From Bacillus sp. S/N-304-OC-R1 (lineage in GTDB: Bacteria > Bacillota > Bacilli > Bacillales > Cytobacillaceae), in the NCBI RefSeq assembly GCF_019749375.1, contig NZ_JACWFE010000005.1:1-64000 (forward strand): a stretch of DNA of 64,000 nt, written 5' to 3'. Below the pieces are notes generated by a model, which saw nothing but the letters and a program-made list of their open reading frames with translations, ran no database searches and had not been told where the DNA came from. Shown here piece by piece: positions 8,618 to 17,243 of the stretch. The translations under genes and the position numbers were made by a program. Every line of letters begins with the position of its first letter. Position 1 is the first letter of the stretch.

Positions 8618-8628
8618 TCTGTGATAGT
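8618..8628 (+). repeat. right subterminal inverted repeat of the IS110-type element
   Basis: TTCTGTGATAG is the exact reverse complement of 6925-6935. It is followed by TTGAGTAC, where AGTAC also borders the left repeat. Confidence 0.65.
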
Positions 8629-8718
8629 TGAGTACTCAAAAAAATGGAAATTGGGCACTTTACTTAAGGTCGGCCTTTTTTAAGAAAAATTGACTCTTGA
8701 TTTATTTACAATTATACG

Positions 8719-8772
8719 CTGACCCCTAGTACGGTAATACTTTTATATTACTTGGGAACAGGCATTTTTTTT
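8719..8772 (+). repeat. degenerate T-tailed hairpin repeat
   Basis: CTGACCCCTAGTACGG and ACTTGGGAACAGGCA, around a TAATAC...ATATTA inner part, are followed by eight T. It is a worn copy of the family at 4693 and 6702. It lies just beyond the 3' end of the SASP-like gene on the opposite strand. Confidence 0.55.
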
Positions 8773-8799
8773 CTGAAAACGGCTCAATTGATTGGCATT

Positions 8800-8964
8800 T
8801 TAATCCCGCATCCCCCCAGCTTCCCGCGAAGTCACCGCCCCTTGCCCTGCACTCACATCTTTCCTAATTTCCTGTTTCACCTTCTGCGGATCCGTTCCAA
8901 CAACTCCAGATTGCATATTAGAACCAGAACCTAAATTCTTATTAGCCTGTTGATTCGGTTTCAT
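8800..8964 (-). CDS. gamma-type SASP-like small spore protein
   Basis: A 54-residue, Gln/Asn/Gly-rich hydrophilic protein starting MKPNQQANKNLGSGSN, then a block GTDPQKVKQEIRKDVSAGQG and the tail EAGGMRD. The block resembles the repeat of gamma-type small acid-soluble spore proteins (a TDAQ.VR.Q...SAGQG pattern), which serve as an amino-acid store in spores, but only one repeat is present. GAGGAGG 7 nt before ATG 8964 is a strong start signal. Size, composition and start signal make it a real gene. The SASP assignment is moderately sure; no clear sigma-G promoter was identified in 8965-9204. Confidence 0.65.
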   Translation of the reverse strand: MKPNQQANKNLGSGSNMQSGVVGTDPQKVKQEIRKDVSAGQGAVTSREAGGMRD

Positions 8965-9204
8965 ACAAATCCTCCTCAATTGATTATTTAACCTTCATAT
9001 TATTTACAAATACCACTCATATATCCCTAGGATTTAAGCCTCCTCTCAAATGACATCTACTTTTTCCAATGTTTACAATCCGAAATACGCATGCGGATTA
9101 CCATACGAGGCAATCATTTTAATGTATAATAACCGTCAGTAGAACTTACAAGTACCGGATTTGATTTAACATAATCAACAAGTAGTAAATAACAAGGAGA
9201 GCAA

Positions 9205-11433
9205 ATGACAACAACCAAAACATATATCAAAGAATGGCAGCAAGCCTTACAACAAGAGATTAATCACTTAAAAAAGTTTGGCGGGAGCCGCTATTCTGTT
9301 ATAAATGGAAGGCTGTTATCAAACGACGGCCCGTATAGCTACTATTTTGATACAGCCATTTCATTGAGGATACCGGTTGGTTCCTCGATAAAATTGGAAT
9401 GGGGAACGATGAAAAGCAGTGGAAAGGTGCTTTCCTCTGAGGGCAGGGGAATCATTCTGGCACTAGAGCATAGCTTTGGCGACCTTATCCCAGAAGCGTA
9501 TTTGCTGCATGACCCTTGGGAATTGCTTGAACAATTAATCGAGCGATTGGATGAAATCAAAAAAAGCAAACAGAAGCGGCTGCGAGTGCAGAGATTGATG
9601 AACCCTTCCATGGAAACGAAACATCCGGAGGAAAAGATCAAAAGCAATGTTCATGAATTGGTTTTGCGGTCTAAATACAATCCTGCAACGTTCGTTTGGG
9701 GCCCCCCTGGTACTGGAAAAACATACACCTTAGCGAGAACAGCTTCGAATAAATATATGCAAAAGAAAAAAGTGTTGATTTTGTCGCATAGCAATCAGGC
9801 TGTCGATGTCTTGATGAGTGAAGTGACTGATTTTCTTAAAAAGAAGAAAAAGTTCAGTGAAGGGGATGTACTTCGCTACGGCGGGAACGTTGGAGAAACG
9901 CTCTCAGCCCATCATGAAATTACCACAAATCTGCTGATTGAAAAGCAGGACCCGCTCCTTGCTCAGGATCGTGAGAGATTAGTGGAAGAAAGGCGCCACT
10001 TAAAGCAAGACTTGGCTCATTCCTTCAGTAAACGAGATTCGGATCATCTGCTGGAACTAGAAACGAAAATTGCTAGGATTCTGGAGAAGGTACGGAAACA
10101 AGAAGTTGAATTAGTTAAAGAGGCGTTCATTGTAGGCACTACGCTGGCAAAGGCGGCTAGTGATAGCGCGATTTATGAAGAGGATTTTGACCTCGTCATC
10201 CTTGATGAAGCAAGTATGGCTTATGTACCACAGGCCGCTTTTGCCGTAAGCTTAGGAAAGCGAGTCATTATTTGCGGTGACTTTAAGCAATTGCCACCGA
10301 TTGCTTCAAGCCGAGATCCTCTTGTAGCGGAATGGCTGAAAGAGGATGTGTTCCATAAGGCGGGAGTAGTGGACTGGTTGAATGAAGAGAAGCTTCATCC
10401 GCAGCTTTTTTTATTAAAAGAACAGCGGAGGATGCACCCGGATATTTCAGCTTTTACGAATCGGTACATCTATCATTCACTAGTTGGAGATCATGAAAGT
10501 GTTAATAAAAGTAGAAATAGCATCGTAGGCCAAGCTCCTTTTAAAGAGCAAGCTGCTGTGCTATTGGATACGAGTTTCACAGGTTTGCATTGTTTAAGTG
10601 ATAAAGCAACCAATTCTAGATTTAATTTATGGCAGTTGCTGCTGTCTTTTCAATTAATACATGAAGCATATTTAAGTGGAGCGAAATCGATTGGATATGT
10701 AACACCATACCGTGCTCAAGCGAATCTCATGGAGATGTTTCTCGAAGAAATATATGAAGAAGAGCGCAGTGGAGCGGATATTATTGCAGCAACTGTTCAC
10801 CGATTCCAGGGAAGTGAACGGGATGTGATGATATTTGATACCGTCGATAGTGCTCCACAAGAGCGGGCTGGTATGCTTCTAACCGGCAAGGAAAGTGAAC
10901 GATTGATTAATGTTGCCATTACGAGAACGAAGGGGAAATTTCTTCACGTCAGCAACAGAGATTTTATCGAAAAGCATGTTTTCGCAAAAAAAACGCTTCG
11001 CCAGCTTGTTGATCATCAAGTCCGGAATAACCAAACCGTCACTACAAAAGAAATTGGTTCATGGATTCAAAACCAACACCCAAAATTAAGATGGATGCAT
11101 GCACGAAAACTGGAAGCTGTTTTTCAAGATCTGCTAAAGGCAAAGTCATCGATTATCATCTCCTTGCCAGAGGGAAGCAAGTTATCTGAAGAGTGGACGA
11201 AGCATCTATCAAATAGAGGAAAACGAGTAAAATTAACCGTTATTTCGAATCAAGAGTGTAGCGATTCCGATGTTTGGCTGGACGAGAGCTTTGCATTTCC
11301 ATTTGTGATCATCGATGAGAAAGTACTGTGGCTCGGACTTCCGCTAGAAGGTGCGAGAGGAGTTCAGCCTCCTTATGTAGCGGCGAGGCTTCGTTCGAGT
11401 AAAGTGTGTGAGTATTTGTTAAAACAGATTTAA
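9205..11433 (+). CDS. SF1 (UPF1-like) DNA/RNA helicase
   Basis: A 742-residue superfamily 1 helicase. Motifs are in order: Walker A GPPGTGKTYTLAR (166-173 core), an inserted charged coiled coil, motif II LDEASMA, motif III GDFKQLPP, motif IV QRRMHP, motif V TVHRFQGSERDV and motif VI NVAITRTKGKF. This is the AAA_11/AAA_12 layout of UPF1/Dna2-type helicases, which unwind nucleic acid using ATP. The last ~130 residues (IIISLPEGSKL to the end) resemble a worn phospholipase-D-like fold without a clear HKD motif. It starts at ATG after ACAAGGAGAG. The gene is single, followed by a good terminator. Its role is probably repair or RNA surveillance. Confidence 0.88.
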   Translation: MTTTKTYIKEWQQALQQEINHLKKFGGSRYSVINGRLLSNDGPYSYYFDTAISLRIPVGSSIKLEWGTMKSSGKVLSSEGRGIILALEHSFGDLIPEAYLLHDPWELLEQLIERLDEIKKSKQKRLRVQRLMNPSMETKHPEEKIKSNVHELVLRSKYNPATFVWGPPGTGKTYTLARTASNKYMQKKKVLILSHSNQAVDVLMSEVTDFLKKKKKFSEGDVLRYGGNVGETLSAHHEITTNLLIEKQDPLLAQDRERLVEERRHLKQDLAHSFSKRDSDHLLELETKIARILEKVRKQEVELVKEAFIVGTTLAKAASDSAIYEEDFDLVILDEASMAYVPQAAFAVSLGKRVIICGDFKQLPPIASSRDPLVAEWLKEDVFHKAGVVDWLNEEKLHPQLFLLKEQRRMHPDISAFTNRYIYHSLVGDHESVNKSRNSIVGQAPFKEQAAVLLDTSFTGLHCLSDKATNSRFNLWQLLLSFQLIHEAYLSGAKSIGYVTPYRAQANLMEMFLEEIYEEERSGADIIAATVHRFQGSERDVMIFDTVDSAPQERAGMLLTGKESERLINVAITRTKGKFLHVSNRDFIEKHVFAKKTLRQLVDHQVRNNQTVTTKEIGSWIQNQHPKLRWMHARKLEAVFQDLLKAKSSIIISLPEGSKLSEEWTKHLSNRGKRVKLTVISNQECSDSDVWLDESFAFPFVIIDEKVLWLGLPLEGARGVQPPYVAARLRSSKVCEYLLKQI

Positions 11434-11540
11434 TTAAACTATTACGAGTTAGATGTGATATAACGACTAAAGCTAAGATTGATAGTTGTGGAAGAACCAA
11501 TGACATTCATTATTTGAAAAAAATAATTTCTATGTTTACG

Positions 11541-11570
11541 CCTCTCACATTTGTTGAGAGGTATTTTTTT
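11541..11570 (+). terminator. intrinsic terminator after helicase gene
   Basis: CCTCTCA (11541-11547), a 7-nt loop, TGAGAGG (11555-11561), then TATTTTTTT. The stem is perfect. The rest of the gap to 11752 shows no clear feature. Confidence 0.8.
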
Positions 11571-11752
11571 GTATCAACTAGTGAAACTGATTCATGGAAG
11601 ATATGAAAGAGCTATTCGTAATATTTAGAAATATATTGCGAAATAATAATATCGAATATATAATTAGGGACAAGACCGTTATTGACCGAAAATAGTGAAA
11701 GTTAGGTTTTAGCAGGTTGGTTTTATTCTTACTACGCGGAAGGTGAAAATGT

Positions 11753-12970
11753 ATGGGTTTACAAATGAGCACTGGCAGACGCAACTTTATTTTTTCATTG
11801 TTGTTTCTTGGATGGCTGGTTGATTCGTTAACATTGTTTGGAATGAATGTTGCAATTATTCCAATTAGTAAAGAATTGAATTTATCTCAGACACAGAGCG
11901 GTATGGTCATTAGCAGCTTCTGGCTAAGCAGTGCAATGATGACTCTGATTGCCGGATGGGTCTCTGATAAGTTTGGTTCAAGAAAAGTTATCACGATTGC
12001 CGTATTTATCATTTCGCTATTTTCATTGTTAACTGGGATGGCAGGATCATTCGTAGCGATTTTAGGGATTCGCTTTGTTCTTGGATTGGGTGATGGAGGA
12101 CTGCCTACAGGAAGCGGGGTTGCCATTACCGAAATTTACAAAAGAGAGGTTCGAGCAAGAGCCAAGTCAATGCTTCTTGCGGCACAATTAATCGGTGGGG
12201 TGCTTGCATTATACCTTACAGGATTAATCTCAGACGTTTGGGGCTGGCGAGTAATGTTTTACATTGTTGGTGGTCTGGGTCTTGTTACAACCCTATTATT
12301 AGTCAAATTTTATAATCCGCCAAAAATGGTAAAGCAAACGCAAGAACAGTCTAATTCCTTACCAATGAAAGAATTATATAAAAGTAAAGTTCTATGGACG
12401 ATCGTCATCATGTATTTTTGTTCAAGTGTAGTGCATTGGGGTTTTTCTTCATGGCTACCGTCTTATTTAGAGGAAACTCGCCATTTAAATTTAAGGGCAG
12501 TAGGATCTCTTTCTATGATTCCGCAGGCATGTGGCTTAGTTGCTGCAGTTCTTACAGGCTATTTAATTGACAAAGCTTTAGCAGGTAAAGAAAAACTAAT
12601 TGTCATAATTGGGGCCATCGTTTCTGGAGTTTGTTTGTATTTAATGTTTAAAGCACCAAATATTCAAGTGGCGCTTACGTATCAAAGTATTTTCTCTATT
12701 GGCGATTCCATGATTGCAATGGCCATTATTACAATACCGCTTAAATACGTTTCACAAAATATTATTGGCTCCTTCATGGGCATGATGTATTTTGCTGGGG
12801 GATTAGCCGGATTTATTGCTCCAACGGCAATGGGTGCTCTAATCGACGGATTTGGGGGATCATTCGAAGCGGCATTTTTCTTCCTTATTGGTGCACTAGT
12901 TGTTGTTGTTATTTGTGGGTTATTATATAAAATCCCAACCAATAATCCTAGTTTCGTAGGAGATAATTAA
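11753..12970 (+). CDS. MFS transporter
   Basis: A 405-residue protein with about 12 transmembrane helices and the major facilitator loop motif GWVSDKFGSRKV between helices 2 and 3, plus RFVLGLGDGG in helix 4. This is typical of anion/organic-acid or aromatic-acid symporters of the ACS type. The start context is AAGGTGAAA. It ends 17 bp before an AbgB-like amidohydrolase, so the two are probably one operon that takes up an amide-linked compound and cleaves it inside the cell. The substrate cannot be read from sequence. Confidence 0.85.
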   Translation: MGLQMSTGRRNFIFSLLFLGWLVDSLTLFGMNVAIIPISKELNLSQTQSGMVISSFWLSSAMMTLIAGWVSDKFGSRKVITIAVFIISLFSLLTGMAGSFVAILGIRFVLGLGDGGLPTGSGVAITEIYKREVRARAKSMLLAAQLIGGVLALYLTGLISDVWGWRVMFYIVGGLGLVTTLLLVKFYNPPKMVKQTQEQSNSLPMKELYKSKVLWTIVIMYFCSSVVHWGFSSWLPSYLEETRHLNLRAVGSLSMIPQACGLVAAVLTGYLIDKALAGKEKLIVIIGAIVSGVCLYLMFKAPNIQVALTYQSIFSIGDSMIAMAIITIPLKYVSQNIIGSFMGMMYFAGGLAGFIAPTAMGALIDGFGGSFEAAFFFLIGALVVVVICGLLYKIPTNNPSFVGDN

Positions 12971-12987
12971 TATAAGAGGTGTAGGAA

Positions 12988-14394
12988 ATGGACTATCGTA
13001 CGCGATTATCACAAATCATTGAAGATAAGCGGGAGAAGCTGATTGGAGTAAGTAATAAGATTTGGAGCTATGCCGAAACAGGCTTCGAAGAGTTTAAATC
13101 AGCAGAATTATTATGCCAAACGTTAATAGAAGAAGGATTTTCGGTAGAAAAAGGCATTGCCAATATTGAAACCGCCTTCATGGGCAGTTTCGGCAGCGGT
13201 AAACCGGTGATTGCTTTTTTAGGAGAGTTTGATGCACTTACAGGATTAAGTCAATCTGGCGGCGTTACTCAAAAGACTCCAGAAAAAACTGGAGGAAATG
13301 GCCATGGCTGCGGTCATAACTTATTAGGAACAGGATCACTTGCGTCTGCTATCGCACTAAGATACTTCATGGAGGAAAATAACATCAAAGGGACGGTTCG
13401 CTATTATGGCTGTCCTGGAGAGGAAATTGGCGGCGGCAAGACGTTTATGGCCAGAGACGGAGTGTTTGATGATGTGGATGTTGCCTTAACATGGCATCCG
13501 GGAACGACTAATAACGTATGGTCTGTGGCAACCCTTGCTTGTTATGAAGTTTACTTTAAATTTAAAGGAAAAAGTGCGCACGCAGCAGCTAGTCCACATT
13601 TAGGGAGAAGCGCACTTGATGCGGTTGAACTTATGAATATCGGCGTAAACTATTTACGGGAGCATATCATACCTGAAGCTCGTGTACATTACGCCATTAT
13701 AAATACTGGCGGCCTTTCTCCAAATGTTGTCCAAGAGGAGGCGGAAGTATTGTATTTCGTTAGGGCACCAAGGGTGTCGCAAACAGAGGAGATTTATCAG
13801 CGAGTTTGCGAGATTGCGAGAGGAGCTGCGCTAATGACGGGAACGCAGGTAGAAGTCGATCTGGCCTCAGCTCTCTCAAATGTGATTCCGAATACAACGT
13901 TAGAAAAAGCGATGTATGATAATTTCTTAGCACTAGGTATTCCTGAATATTCAGATGAGGAAGTACAATTTGCCAAGGAGATTCGTGCCACATTGGAAGA
14001 GGCAGACAAACAATATGAGGTACAAAAAAATCGCTCTATGGCAGGTAAAGACCTAGCGGACAGCATCGACCCGTTCACTCCAGATGTTTTTATGGCCGGT
14101 TCAACAGATGTGGGCGATGTCAGCTGGATTGTTCCGACTGCACAATGTATGACTGCATGTGAACCGCTTGGCACACCTCTTCATACGTGGCAAATTGTCG
14201 CTACCGGAACGACTTCATTAGCTCATAAGGGAATGTTGCATGCCGGAAAAGTCATGGCTTCAACGGCCTTAACCGTTCTCCAACAACCAGAGCTTATCGA
14301 GAAAGCTAAGCAAGAGCTTGTAGAGCGTCGAAATGGGGAAGAATACATGTGTCCATTACCGCCGGAAGTAAAAGAATATAAAGTTAGAATCTAA
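12988..14394 (+). CDS. M20 amidohydrolase, AbgB-like
   Basis: A 468-residue metallohydrolase of peptidase family M20, closest in layout to AbgB, the p-aminobenzoyl-glutamate hydrolase subunit. Metal ligands are visible as NGHGCGHNLLGTG, the CPGEEIGGGK Glu pair, the TWHPG His and a C-terminal HTWQ/H segment. A dimerisation domain (YFKFKGKSAHAAASPHLGRSALDAVEL) lies in the middle. It should cleave an amide of an amino acid or aromatic amine. No AbgA partner is nearby, so it may act alone. It is co-directional with the MFS gene upstream; the ribosome binding site is AAGAGGTG. A convergent terminator follows. Confidence 0.85.
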   Translation: MDYRTRLSQIIEDKREKLIGVSNKIWSYAETGFEEFKSAELLCQTLIEEGFSVEKGIANIETAFMGSFGSGKPVIAFLGEFDALTGLSQSGGVTQKTPEKTGGNGHGCGHNLLGTGSLASAIALRYFMEENNIKGTVRYYGCPGEEIGGGKTFMARDGVFDDVDVALTWHPGTTNNVWSVATLACYEVYFKFKGKSAHAAASPHLGRSALDAVELMNIGVNYLREHIIPEARVHYAIINTGGLSPNVVQEEAEVLYFVRAPRVSQTEEIYQRVCEIARGAALMTGTQVEVDLASALSNVIPNTTLEKAMYDNFLALGIPEYSDEEVQFAKEIRATLEEADKQYEVQKNRSMAGKDLADSIDPFTPDVFMAGSTDVGDVSWIVPTAQCMTACEPLGTPLHTWQIVATGTTSLAHKGMLHAGKVMASTALTVLQQPELIEKAKQELVERRNGEEYMCPLPPEVKEYKVRI

Positions 14395-14401
14395 AAAAAC
14401 G

Positions 14402-14433
14402 GAGAGCACACTCTAATGAATGTGCTCTCTTTT
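14402..14433. terminator. terminator between convergent genes
   Basis: GAGAGCACA (14402-14410) and TGTGCTCTC (14421-14429) form a perfect 9-bp stem with T on one side and A on the other. It can stop transcription from both the amidohydrolase operon and the facing regulator gene. Confidence 0.75.
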
Positions 14434-14451
14434 CAACGTTTACCTTTTAGA

Positions 14452-15744
14452 TTAAAATGGAGAAATTTTATAGATTTTTCGCGGCCTTCCACGTGTTTGA
14501 GGCTTCTCCTCAGCAACCACCTCGGCAAATCCTTTTTCCTCAAGAGTCGTTAATATTCTTCGGGCACTTCTTGCGGGGATTTGCATGTAATTGGCAAGCT
14601 CATTTGCGTTCAGTTCATCACTTGCTAATTTTTTTAAGGAGGATTTCAGTTTATTTAAAGTCATCACACTAAGGGATGTTTGTTGGCTAATGGATTCTAA
14701 TTGTTTTGATGTATAGGAATAGGTGATTTTTTCTTGTTTCCCTAAAGGACCTGTGAATCTCTTATCATCAAAACAAACCATCCATGAGCCTTTTCCGCAT
14801 TCTTTTGCATGAAGTAAGGCATTCCCTGCATTAATTTCAGCAGCGTACACCGTTTGACCAATACCAATTCCACAAGTAATAGCCTGTTTATTAAACCAGT
14901 CAAAATCATCGCTATATGGCAAGTGGCTGAAGTCTCCTGTTATTTCCTGCATTAATCCTCTTGTTGTAAAAATAACATAGCGCCCAAATCCCGATGATTT
15001 AATTGAACCATGTACTTTATTTGTATAGGTGAGCAAATTTTCCATTACTTTAAGCTCAATTCTATAAAGTTCATCGGTTGAAAAAGCATCCTTTTTCATT
15101 CCGATAAACGTGTCAATTTCGATAATCTGGACAGCAGTTTGAGTAGACTTATAATGCAGCATTTCATAGGTGCGAAGCATATTCGTCAGCACTGCCTCAA
15201 CCGCCATTGAGGATGGAAGAAGCCGATAAGCAGGAACACCAAGCATCTTGAGTTCATGATCAATTGGATGTCCAGTAACGACAGCTTTCGTTTGACCGTT
15301 TTTCCAAAGATCAAAATGATATTGCACTAAACCTGTAAGCGAGATCATCTCGGATTCGACATATTTCGGCTTAGTTTCTATGCCTGCCTCCTGTAATGCC
15401 CGTTCCCATGAAAGAAAATCGGTAGCATCAAAGCTGATTTCATCCACTTCAATTTTTTGTTCATATAATACGCGTAACACAATTTTATACAGGGAGGAAC
15501 CGTTGTAATCTATACAAAATATAGGAGATGCAATTCGATTCCAGTCCTGAACGATATTATAGGTGATGGGTCCAGTACAGAGCCACATATCCATTTGTTC
15601 AATAAATGGCGATACCTTCTCATCCAAGTCTTCTAAAGTCAGACATTCAAAAGGTGTACAAATGAATTCTGGCCTTTCACTAATAACGGACTGGACAAAT
15701 TCCAAAGAATCAGACGGACCTAATAGGCCGAGTCGAATTTTCAA
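14452..15744 (-). CDS. multidomain transcriptional regulator with C-terminal winged helix
   Basis: A 430-residue cytoplasmic protein. The N-terminal ~180 residues resemble a PrpR-type ligand-sensing domain (KIRLGLLGPSDSLEFV). The middle part (about 200-330) has the pattern of a GGDEF/cyclase-like fold, with SSGFGRYVIFTT and CGIGIGQTVYAAEINAGNALLHA, but no GGDEF catalytic motif. The C-terminus is a helix-turn-helix (LNANELANYMQIPARSARRI) ending in the basic GRPRKIY wing. It faces the MFS/AbgB operon across a shared terminator and is the obvious candidate controller. Exact family not recognised. Confidence 0.7.
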   Translation of the reverse strand: MKIRLGLLGPSDSLEFVQSVISERPEFICTPFECLTLEDLDEKVSPFIEQMDMWLCTGPITYNIVQDWNRIASPIFCIDYNGSSLYKIVLRVLYEQKIEVDEISFDATDFLSWERALQEAGIETKPKYVESEMISLTGLVQYHFDLWKNGQTKAVVTGHPIDHELKMLGVPAYRLLPSSMAVEAVLTNMLRTYEMLHYKSTQTAVQIIEIDTFIGMKKDAFSTDELYRIELKVMENLLTYTNKVHGSIKSSGFGRYVIFTTRGLMQEITGDFSHLPYSDDFDWFNKQAITCGIGIGQTVYAAEINAGNALLHAKECGKGSWMVCFDDKRFTGPLGKQEKITYSYTSKQLESISQQTSLSVMTLNKLKSSLKKLASDELNANELANYMQIPARSARRILTTLEEKGFAEVVAEEKPQTRGRPRKIYKISPF

Positions 15745-16172
15745 GAACGACCCTCCTCTTCTAATTTAAATAAAAATACATATATTTGAAATTATTTTTC
15801 CAATTCATATTTTAATTTAATTATATCAAAAGTATAAATATTAAAGTAGAACTATAAAAAAGAAAGAGGTTTTCTTTTACATTTAGTAATGAAGCCGCTT
15901 ATTTATCGTGTATGCAATTTTTCACAACCATTTTCACCAATTTATCAGATGCTCTTATTTGGAAAGTATTAAAAGCAAACCTTTAATTGGACAATAAAAC
16001 ATTAGTCCCCGTTCTAAGTTAAAATAGTGCATTTCCGGAAAAAGGGTGACAAAGTCATTAACCGGTTCATATTACGTTGGTTTTAATCATTCATTTAAGG
16101 TTTTGAAAAGGTGATGGCAACAGCTATAACTCACAGTGCGGAGAGCACAGTGGGTATTTTTCTTAATGAAAC
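15745..16172. other. 428-bp gene-free A/T-rich gap
   Basis: No coding sequence with a start signal was found. There is an imperfect hairpin CACAGTGC/GCACAGTG with a short T run near 16131-16160, close to the 3' end of the XRE-cupin gene. It may be a weak terminator in the plus direction but has no gene to serve there. Confidence 0.4.
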
Positions 16173-16727
16173 TTATACGGGAATACTTGAAATACAAAGG
16201 AATTTTACAATCGAATCAGTTTTATTTATCCAGTTGTGTGGGGTAGTAGAATCTAAGAAAATACAGTCAAATGGTTTTAAATCATGTTCCTCTTTATCTA
16301 TAAGGATTGTAAGCGTTCCTTCTAGGACGTAAAGAAATTCTTGCCCTGAATGTGAATAAGAATCCTCTCTATTACCACCTGGATTGAGTAAAACTAATAT
16401 AGGATTAAATAGTGGATTTTCAATGTTACCCGCTAAATCTCTATAAAAAAATGGATTATCAAGGGTGTTTGTTTTACTAATTACGTTTCTCATAACAGCT
16501 GGCGCTGCTTTCTTATCGGATTCCGAAAAAAAGTAGCTTGGATTGACTCCAAGTGCTTCAGAGATTTTTTTCAATGATTCAAGCGTTATGGATGATTTTG
16601 AACGCTCTACTTGAGATATAAAGCTGATTGATAGATTAGTCTGATCTGCTATTTGCTTTAATGTTAACTTTCGTTCTTTCCGTAAACTCTTTATTTTTTC
16701 TCCAATTAAATCATTCACTTTACTCAA
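16173..16727 (-). CDS. XRE-family regulator with cupin sensor domain
   Basis: A 184-residue two-domain repressor/activator. Residues 1-65 are an HTH_XRE domain (LRKERKLTLKQIADQTNLS, SFISQVERSKSSITLESL). Residues 105-184 are a cupin barrel (NREDSYSHSGQEFLYVLEGT, FLDSTTPHNWINKTD) that senses a small ligand. Regulators of this type control adjacent catabolic or transport genes. The facing gene set (DapA-like lyase, aldehyde dehydrogenase, MHS transporter) is the likely target. Two copies of a palindrome lie in the intergenic region. The 515-bp A/T-rich gap to the lyase is unusually long. Confidence 0.87.
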   Translation of the reverse strand: MSKVNDLIGEKIKSLRKERKLTLKQIADQTNLSISFISQVERSKSSITLESLKKISEALGVNPSYFFSESDKKAAPAVMRNVISKTNTLDNPFFYRDLAGNIENPLFNPILVLLNPGGNREDSYSHSGQEFLYVLEGTLTILIDKEEHDLKPFDCIFLDSTTPHNWINKTDSIVKFLCISSIPV

Positions 16728-17050
16728 CTCCCTTCACAGCTATTCATCACGCTTACTATTCTACGAAAGTTTATTTGCATAAATTTTTTTTACTTTCACT
16801 TTAATAACTTCAATCGTTTTACATAAAATTAAGTCCCATATGCCACAGATACTTATCAAATAAAAATAAAAGTATTTTACTGTAGATTTATTGATTTTTA
16901 GGTCGATGAATACATAATAAAACTCCTTATTATTAGGTTTGGCAGTCCTGTCCAAATCCCTAATCAAAAGGAGAAAACTTAGATAAGAATAACACAAAAG
17001 TCAAAATTTATGAACTATTAAAGTAATTAACGAACAAAAATAAAGTAAAA

Positions 17051-17069
17051 ACTGAAGTGCTACTTAAAT
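17051..17069. promoter_or_regulatory. candidate operator copy 1
   Basis: ACTGAAGTGCTACTTAAAT matches the perfect palindrome at 17165-17183 in 16 of 19 positions. The two sites are 114 bp apart, between the XRE-cupin gene and the lyase operon. Confidence 0.55.
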
Positions 17070-17164
17070 AAAATATAATATTTAATCAAAAAAGAGAAGT
17101 TTTTTAATAAATATTCAAAAAATTACATTTACAACGAAAATTCAGTGTGTTATTATCAAAAATA

Positions 17165-17183
17165 ATTGAAGTACTACTTCAAT
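17165..17183. promoter_or_regulatory. candidate operator copy 2, perfect palindrome
   Basis: ATTGAAGTA C TACTTCAAT is a perfect 9-bp inverted repeat around one base, 60 bp upstream of the lyase start. Its form suits a dimeric XRE-type regulator such as the divergently encoded one. Confidence 0.65.
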
Positions 17184-17243
17184 ATTAAATTTTATATTAA
17201 ATGATTTATTACTAAAAAAATTTATTATTTGAGGAGAATGACG

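Larger units (their letters stand above)
6920..8635 (+). mobile_element. IS110-family (IS1111-type) insertion sequence
   Basis: The limits are inferred. A DEDD transposase gene is flanked by an 11-bp subterminal inverted repeat, CTATCACAGAA (6925-6935) and TTCTGTGATAG (8618-8628). Just outside these lies the shared pentamer AGTAC (6920-6924 and 8631-8635). IS1111-type members of the IS110 family carry subterminal repeats set at different distances from the two ends, lack terminal repeats, and transpose through a circle guided by an element-encoded RNA. Here the right inverted repeat is separated from AGTAC by 2 bp and the left one by none. The element lies in a stretch already rich in hairpin repeats and gene debris. 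Confidence 0.65.

Noticed and set aside
6920-8635. Target-site duplication around the IS110-type element
   Set aside because: The shared AGTAC at both ends is better explained as a recombination core; this family usually makes no target duplication.
12988-14394. Folate-related p-aminobenzoyl-glutamate system in the strict sense
   Set aside because: The AbgA partner and AbgT transporter are absent, so only AbgB-likeness can be claimed.
16111-16332. Plus-strand small gene over the end of the XRE-cupin gene
   Set aside because: It lies mostly antisense to a well-supported cupin domain, and its sequence has no family likeness.
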